Translations under genes and position numbers: made by a program
Source: Loxodes magnus
Taxonomy: Eukaryota > Ciliophora > Karyorelictea > Loxodida > Loxodidae
Assembly: GCA_946699065.1 (NCBI GenBank)
Contig: CAMPDV010000680.1
Location: forward strand, 124,001-188,000
DNA length: 64,000 nucleotides
Reading direction: 5' to 3'
In this document: positions 57,231-64,000 of the stretch, piece by piece
Layout: every line of letters starts with the position of its first letter
Numbering within the stretch: position 1 is the first letter of the stretch
The notes under the pieces: model-generated
Database searches by the model: none
The model's input: only the letters and a program-made list of their open reading frames with translations
Told to the model about the DNA's origin: nothing

Positions 57231-60200
57231 TCATTTGTCATTTCCAAGCACTATTTTAAAAGCTGCAAAATCATTTGCCATTCCCATTTTAGACAAATAT
57301 CTTCCATATTTATTGTTCAACTTATTTATTTTATTTTTTAACATTTCAGATATTTACTTGTTAGTATCTTAATTTTGGACACTTATTTACTACTAAAAAT
57401 TGCTGTTTAAACTACTCATTTCCTACTCTTATTTATCTTCAAACTACTAAATCTTTTAAACTTCAAGATTCGTTGGTGAAACTATTAGCTACCCAACTTG
57501 AGATATCTATATATCCTAGTTTTCCTTCTTTTATTGCTAGGAACTAAGTGACTCTTCCTACTCTTCGGAGTTACTTGAACTTTCACAAACACTAGATTTC
57601 TAAATAAACTCTTACAAATTAATTTTCATAAACTAAGTTTTAGTAACACAAACTAGAAACCAGCTTATAAGAGAGTGTTTAAATGGCTGAATTTTTTCTT
57701 TGGTAAGTAATGTTTAAGTTACTAATGAGTACGTGAAGCTCTTAAAGAAACCTCAAGTTAATACCAAGAACATCATTTTAATGATTATTTATTTAGTAAG
57801 TTAACTTTTAGGTTTCTTTACAGTCTTCTTCTGAAGAATCTTCACAATCTTATGGGAAATACATTTAATAAGATTTAAGTAAAGTCTAAGAAATTAATCC
57901 TTAGCTAATCAATCTAGCCAATTATCTAACTAAATGCTTATATTGCTCTTCGTTTTGCTTTGGTAATAGAAACTTTCGGTCAAATAAATTGATATTATAC
58001 CATTAAACTGGATGTTGTTAGCTTTGATTATTTACAAAAGCTATTTTATTTCCTCTTTGAATAGCTTAAACAAGCTCCTAAACTTCCTACTTGCTAATAA
58101 TTTTGCATACTTAATCATTTTAGATATTTTCCATCTTAATCTTATTGTTTTCATTTTAGTTAGAGGCTTTTTCAGCCAGATATGCTTTTTACTTCTAAGA
58201 TAAACTAAGTAACAGTTACTATTGCTTTATTAAGCTACTGATATAGAACTGCTTACTTAGTTTAATAAGTTGCTAATATTTAAGGTTAACTTGATGTATC
58301 TTAATTTATATAGCATTCTTGTTATTTATCATACTATAAAGGTATCAGTTAAAAAGAACGGAAAAACCACCTTAGTGAGTAAGTTCTTAATGAACCTGGC
58401 AAGATTCAAAATTAATGTCACTAAATAGTTAGAATACGACAAAAGTGCTAAAAGGGATAATTAAAGCATAATTTTCTATATACTCTTATAATGCTTTTCT
58501 CTCTAAGTAAATTCCAAGAGCTGAGATTTAAAAACTGTTAAGTTGAAAGTCTCTTATTTATTACTTTAAATATTGATATAGCTAAATTTTTCTATTCTCT
58601 ATAAACTATTCGAGAGTTTCTTATTCCATATCTAACTTCTGATTTGTTTAGAAAAACATAAATTCTTATTAGAGTTAGTGCTAGAACTGTTAATTACTAA
58701 ATATATCCATAATTAAGCCTTTTATCACATCTCTGTTATTTTTCTTTTGATAATTATCGTAAAATTTCTTTTTGACTTTTAACTCCGTTAATGACTTTTA
58801 AATATCTGCTTTATGTTGATTGATTTGCTTTTCTAGATAGTTTGAATCTTTATTAAAGTTTAGCTAATCCATGGTATATTTTTAAAGCTTTTCTTTTATA
58901 AAATTTGATATATTTAATTTAATTTCTTAATACCTTTCAGTAGCTAGTTATTAATGCTATTGACTGATATCCTGTAGTTTATTAACTACTATATATTATT
59001 TTATTTTATCTTTAATATTTTTCTTAAATATCATTTCTTATATAATAGCTGCTTTATTTTACTCCTTTTCATTATTTATCAGACTACTAAGATTACTTTT
59101 TTCCTTTTAAGATAAATGCTAAGAAATCATACAAAATGCTTTACCAAACATTTCTACCTTTTACTGTCTAGACTATTAGAATAACTAGTTCAGATACGAA
59201 TAATCGATGCTATCACCTTCTTGTTAGTTTAATTTAATCAACTTTTGTTAGAAGTTTTGTTTTATTATTTGATCACTCAGATGTATATCTTATTCTACCT
59301 CTAACTAAATCATGTTTTAAACAACAATAGCAAGTTATTATAAAAAGAACTACTGGAAACAAGTGATTTATTTTCCTTTACTCATTATATCCAAATGTTC
59401 CTATGAAATATATTAATAGTTATTAGTATCCTTTTCTAATACTAGGAACTGATTATTCTATAACAACTATAGCTAAATAGGTTACTAAACAAATTTTACT
59501 TAACTTAGATTTTCATTTATAAGAATAGAGTCACAAGTTAATGTAATTATCTAGTTTTTATTCATCAGATTTAAAATATAAATCAGAACTTTATAAATTA
59601 ACTGTTCTATCTCCTTACTACTAAATAGCTTCTATAACTACTTTCTTTACTTTATTTCATCTTATAAACATATCAAATCTCTAGGATTTTTACTCTTATC
59701 AACAATATAAAAAAGAGATATTTACTAGTTAGTTGCTAGTTAGGCAAAAAGTTTATACCTCATACTCAACTATTTCAAATCTTCAATCTATTGGGCTTAT
59801 TTTTTCTTTTCTTCTTACATCAAAATTGATTACTCAACATCTTTATAGATCTCTATTTTAGCTAATACTGTACGATTGAAAATTCAAACATAGAATTCAA
59901 TCCTTTATTAACCTACTACTAAAACTCTCAGTATATCTTATTACTCAATCTTCAAAAAGTGATAGTTTGCTAAATAAGTAAAATATGACTTGTTAAACAG
60001 ATTTTATAGAGTAGAGTATGATTTAGTTCTATGGATACTCTCATTTTGTGGATTTATCAGTTACGGTTGATGTTTACTTTATTTAATAGCATCTGTTTCT
60101 GTACTTTTTATTAAAAATGAATCTCATATATAATCTTAAACTTAGCTTAGAATTAATTAAACTAGTATGTTTACTTACTAACTTTAGTTCTTTTCCTTAT

Positions 60201-61014
60201 TATAAAGAAGTAAGTTAGGTGTAAAATTTTAATTGTTCATTAATCTTCTTAATTCTATTTTTACCTTTTCAAAAGCTATTTCATCAGAACTTAGAATAAT
60301 AAACAAAGTGTTTTCTATCATTTAGCTTCCAAATATGGGAATTAACTTCTATAGCTATTAGAGATTTTCCTTTATTTCTTGTTAGTTAATTCAATAAACA
60401 AACTTAAGATTTTAATCTTTCCCCATTATATTCACTAAGCACTTTTTAACACCAAGAGCTTCTATTGTTCCAAAAAACTCTACTAATGTTTACTTTTTAT
60501 TTTTACGTACTATAGTTTGATCACTAAGGAAAGTAGAAGAATTTAAAAGTTTAAAGTGGATTTCTTCTTATGCTTGCTTTGCATTTCAGAAAATACATAA
60601 AGCTTATATAGATTAGTTTAATTCCTTTTGTTGGTATGTTACTTAGCACTCTCATTTCAGCTTTTAATCTACTAACTACTTATCATTGCAACAATATGTG
60701 AAGAGATTAATCTAATTTTAATTTGGTTTTTATAGACTTAATTGAGATATTTCTTACTTTGAAACTTCCTTTTTAGATGAGTCAAAAAATTCGCTATTTT
60801 CTTTAGGGGAATGTTGAAGCTTAACTTACTAAATAAAGGCTTTAAAATCTTAGGTTTATTTGTCTATACCACTAATCTATTATTACTATGATTATTAAGC
60901 AACTAGAGAGTGAAACTATATATCTTTAATCTCCTAACCCTATTCTCTCACATCACTTTAATATTCTATAACATCTTGATCCTTAGATTTAGATTTAGAT
61001 GAGTCTAAAGACAT
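57231..61014 (-). CDS. Large Gln/Lys-rich coiled-coil protein, one 28-nt intron
   Basis: ATG 61014-61012 (MSLDSSKSKSKDQDVIEYQ) opens one frame of about 1118 codons. A 28-nt intron at 57660-57633 (GTTTCTAG...TTACTAAAACTTAG, with a branch-site-like ACTAAAAC) joins SYKL to FMKINLQEF and leads to TGA 57233-57231; 1251 residues in all. The protein is rich in Gln, Lys, Ile, Asn and Glu with long helical stretches. The acidic Ser/Glu segment CESSSNSEEQEESLSS lies near the C-terminus. I see no known domain, signal peptide or membrane helix, so a scaffold or cytoskeletal role is only a guess. TGA as Trp is rare here (VYWINQ, YIWDS, YVWIF). The N-terminal coding frame is confirmed by the truncated copy at 37602-38068, where differences are often silent. 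If the intron is not real, the C-terminal 132 codons could be a separate gene starting at 57629. Confidence 0.75.
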
Positions 61015-61169
61015 TTTATAATATATTATAAAAAAGCATAAATATAATTAATATAATAAATTATTATGCTTTTATTTTATAATTAAGAAATATTATGTTA
61101 GAATTCTAGTAATTTATTATATAAGATAAGAATTATTTTGCGTGATTAAATAAAAAATTAATATATCAT

Positions 61170-61947
61170 TCATTTATAACTTATTTATCTTTCTTTTTAA
61201 TTTTTATTATTTTCTTCTTTTTTAGTTATAGAATGAGCTAATAAAGTTAGTTGTTGTATTTAATTTGGATTTAATATTTTTAAGTATGTTTTAGGTTATT
61301 TCTAATGATTAATCTTATTTTTCTTATCCAAATAAAAACTTGAAGATGTCTTACATAAAAAGTTCTCTTTAAATTTTTTGTCTTAATTATTTTATTAGCT
61401 GAAATTTACTGGTTTCTTTTAATTTTATTAGGTGTTTCCAAACTCATACCTTAGAAGATAAACTCTTTATTTCTTTCTGTATACTATAAAGAGTTCGAAT
61501 TTTATTATATTGCAATTATAGTATTTTTGCATCTCTATTATCTTTAAATTTACACTGTAAATTAACTAGATCAAGAATCAAATATCAATAGCTTTAAATT
61601 TCTTTCGATCATCAATTTAAGAATTATTTTATTAAGCTAATTTATTATATTTGCTCAACTTTTCTAGGATCATATTAATGATTTAGATATGTTGCCAATT
61701 TCTAGTTGCTTAATAGACTTTTATTCTATCAAGGTAATTAAGCAAGATTGTGTTGTTGCTATTATTTAAATCATCACTTAAAATCTTTTATCTGCAGTTT
61801 ATATTTGGACTATTTCGTAGCTTTATAAAGGAGAAATGTTTATCTTTATTAATTACTAATTCCTTGCCTATGAATAACCCTTTAACTATCCTTTTTATAA
61901 AACTATAAAGAAGAATATATAAAATAAAGAATAAAGATAGTAATCAT
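61170..61947 (-). CDS. Unknown protein with possible signal peptide
   Basis: ATG 61947-61945 starts MITIFILYFIYSSLQFYKKD, which looks like a signal peptide. Two frames compete in the 3' half. The one ending at TGA 61172-61170 reads LNPNQIQQLTLLAHSITKK and ends at the same place as the related plus-strand segment at 36500-36790; the other is coiled-coil-like. An intron switching frames is therefore likely. It lies about 155 bases upstream of, and in the same orientation as, the large gene at 57231-61014, with a very AT-rich gap (ATAATATATTATAAA) that probably holds the downstream gene's promoter. Family unknown. Confidence 0.4.
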
Positions 61948-63600
61948 AATAGATTATATCTAGGTAAATTAAAAATGCAGCTAAGTAATTATAGAATAGT
62001 AGACTAATAAAATAATAAAAGAGTATATAAAATAATTTATATTTATGAGCTAATTTAAAATTACTACAGAGTCTATTAATAATTTGTATTCATAATTATA
62101 ATTTCTATTTATTATTATTTTTCCTTCAAATAATTATGATATATACATTAAAAATATTAACCTTAAATATAAAATTTCTTTATATCTATTTAAAAAAATG
62201 TATCTAATAGCACTAAAAGCAGATTCTTAATTGTTTATTAAATTCTATTTATTTTAACTTAAAAATACATTTAATATAATAGAAAAATATAGATATATAA
62301 ATAGTTGTATAATACACAATATGAACTTTCATCAATTTTTCTCATTTCAAAATAGAGGAAATTTAATAATGCTAATAATTAATAATTTTAGTAGCTTTTT
62401 GAGATTAGAATATTTTAGAGCTTTCTAAGAACAGAAGTTTTAAGTTTTAATAGCTCAAAATTTTATAGTTAGTCAGATATAAAATGCTAACATAATTCAA
62501 GGCTTTTCTTTCAGTCTTTAAAATAGAAATTAAAATATTTTAGTTTAAAATAAATTTTAATTTTTATAAGTGTAAAGGATAACTTAAAACAAACATAAAC
62601 TTCTTTTATTTTATTTATATAAATTTGATATAAGGCAGAGCATGAAATAGATTTTATATATCTATCATATAAATAAAATAAGTTTATATATCTAACCATT
62701 AACAATTTTACTATTAAAGAAAAGTCATAATAGTTTCTTTTGGATAGCATAATAAATAAAGTTAATTATTATTAATATAATAACAAGTTTACAAAATAAA
62801 ATTAGGGATAATACTAATTACAATAAAATGATAAGATAACTTATAAAATAATTAGAGTAAGAATAAATTTAATAGTTCCATATAAGAGCATAAAATACTA
62901 GAGTGTTTGGTAGTTTAATTAATCTTAGTAAGAAATTTCAAGCGTTTATTTACTTTGCTTCATTTTATAAAAAGATATGACAAGTTAATTTCAATGAATG
63001 AGAGTAGAAATTAATATCTTTATGATTTGATTTTAAAGATAGAAACATAAATATCTGGAGATTAGATTCTTCAGCTTCTATTCTTTATGTTACTTTCTAA
63101 GTTTTTTATCCATTAAATCTATAATCGATTATTCATTTGTTGTTTACTCATACTTTCATCTCGTTCTTTCAGAATTCAAAAAGAAAAAAGCTAAATCTAT
63201 CACATCTATACACTAATCACATATAAAGTGTTCTGTAAGCTTTATATTGAAAGAGAGATTTTAAAAGCACTAAATCCATTTATAGTTATGTGTAAAACTT
63301 AATAGTTTTAAATGAAATTATGATATAAAGCTTCAAAATTATTATGTTATAATACAGGTTATATCATAAATGCCTTTATCATAAATTATATTGCTATTTA
63401 TTTAAAATAGAAGCAAAAGGGTTTTACAAAATAATAAAGTACTTTAAATTAAATTATTTTAAAGTTGAATACATAATTAAATCTATCTTAGGGATAAAAC
63501 TCTTATATTAATTTATGCTTTACTATATAAATCGGAAGATAAAAGATATAAAATAGTTAATTAATTGAAAATATTGATTATTATATATTAAGATTAAATT
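61948..63600. other. No gene resolved
   Basis: About 1.65 kb of extremely AT-rich sequence. A hydrophobic minus-strand reading at 62511-62750 has no supporting motif. Confidence 0.45.
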
Positions 63601-63603
63601 GCC

Positions 63604-63715
63604 ATAGTTGTTCGAAGGTGAACAACAAGTGACGGTTTCATCAGAGGTTGGGGAAGCTAAGTACCCATAATCGACTTTATGTCTTCCTCTGCTTTGGCTT
63701 GACCTCGAGACATCT
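63604..63715 (+). ncRNA. Structured-RNA-like motif, copy E1
   Basis: A perfect 7-bp hairpin (GTTGTTC-GAAGGT-GAACAAC) comes first. It is followed by the recurring motif: TTTCAT, stem CAGAGG, GGG...CCC hairpin, CATAATC, GAC...GTC hairpin, closing CCTCTG, then CTTTGG. G+C is far above the flanks. Family and function unknown; a DNA-level repeat is the alternative. Confidence 0.45.
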
Positions 63716-63785
63716 GCTAATTCAACCTTCGGCACTGGCTTATTTGAGTTTTTAATTCTGGAAATAAAAGGAAATTATTTTTGCG

Positions 63786-63860
63786 AGCTTCATCAGAGGT
63801 GGGGAATTTAAGTACCCATAATTGACACATGTCGTCTCTGCTTTGGTGATGCAATGAGAC
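63786..63860 (+). ncRNA. Structured-RNA-like motif, copy E2
   Basis: Second copy about 150 bases after E1, same strand: TTCAT, stem CAGAGG closing with TCTCTG (one wobble), GGG...CCC hairpin, CATAATT, GACA...TGTC hairpin, GCTTTGG. It differs from E1 mostly in loops and by paired changes. Confidence 0.45.
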
Positions 63861-63889
63861 GCAACACTGCCATGTCCTTGAACCTCCAA

Positions 63890-64000
63890 CAAGTATTACG
63901 AGTATTCTGAAATTATATAAGTATTGAACATTTTTATCAGTACTGAATAATTATACACGTATTGAACAAGGTTTATCAGTATCTGATAATTTTATCAGTA
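63890..64000. repeat. Roughly 40-bp tandem repeat running off the right edge
   Basis: At least two and a half imperfect units with GTATTGAACA, TTATCAGTA and CTGATAATT or CTGAATAATT at matching offsets. One unit contains the perfect palindrome TCAGTACTGA. The array continues past the window. Confidence 0.6.

Noticed and set aside
63604-63860. Known small ribozyme (hammerhead, HDV-like, twister, pistol)
   Set aside because: The invariant segments of these classes, such as CTGATGA with GAAA for hammerhead, are not present in order. The motif is reported as unclassified.
1-64000. CRISPR arrays, bacterial operons, phage or plasmid genes
   Set aside because: No regularly spaced identical repeats, ribosome binding sites or bacterial gene families were seen. 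tRNA structure, spliceosomal-type introns and protein families are eukaryotic.
1-64000. Mitochondrial DNA, in which TGA is commonly Trp
   Set aside because: No rRNA or respiratory-chain genes are present, TAA and TAG are also sense codons, and there are GT-AG introns and large RING, kelch and surface-protein genes. The sequence is nuclear.

Overview
This is AT-rich nuclear DNA of a ciliate that seems to have no dedicated stop codon. Read with the standard code the window has no open frame longer than about 107 codons. Read with TAA and TAG as Gln and TGA as Trp, long coherent proteins appear, such as a 2.7 kb-residue-scale surface protein at 1602-9785, its minus-strand paralogue at 42508-49169 and a 1251-residue protein at 57231-61014. 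TGA must also end genes, since it is the only codon found at plausible gene ends. This is the context-dependent code known from karyorelictean ciliates (Loxodes and Parduczia type) and from Condylostoma. A karyorelictean or close relative is the likeliest source. The species is inferred, not proven, and the window could be somatic or germline DNA. In such a code every frame is open, so openness is weak evidence. I relied on recognisable domains, on G enrichment at codon position 1, on comparison of duplicated copies and on introns that restore frame. Entries without that support have low confidence.

Layout. 1-251: tail of a gene entering from the left. 1602-9785: giant pectin-lyase-like membrane protein. 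10386-11356: intron-containing unknown gene. 11551-13733: a decayed and an intact tRNA-Gly(CCC) flanking a WD40 remnant. 14495-16072: RING-kelch protein. 16.6-22.3 kb: several small unknown genes, one possibly PEX11-like. 25556-25628: tRNA-Met. 26315-37434: kelch protein, HTH-like protein and several unknown genes on both strands. 37602-42330: a composite repeat region with a truncated copy of the 57-61 kb gene's 5' end, then about 1.0 kb inverted arms around about 2.2 kb that holds two small Gag-like CCHC zinc-knuckle genes and a diverged copy of a dispersed repeat unit. 42508-49169: second pectin-lyase-like gene. 50-57 kb: very AT-rich DNA with a multi-pass membrane protein, a decayed tRNA-Ala and small genes. 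57231-61014: long Gln/Lys-rich protein. 63.6-64 kb: two close copies of a structured motif, then a roughly 40 bp tandem repeat running off the edge.

The strongest leads are the recoding with independent internal controls, the very small introns (17, 28 and 29 nt), and a structured-RNA-like motif found in five or six diverged copies with compensatory stem changes, both inside the repeat unit and alone at the right edge. I see no operons or metabolic clusters. The genes look like independent eukaryotic units, often convergent or divergent.
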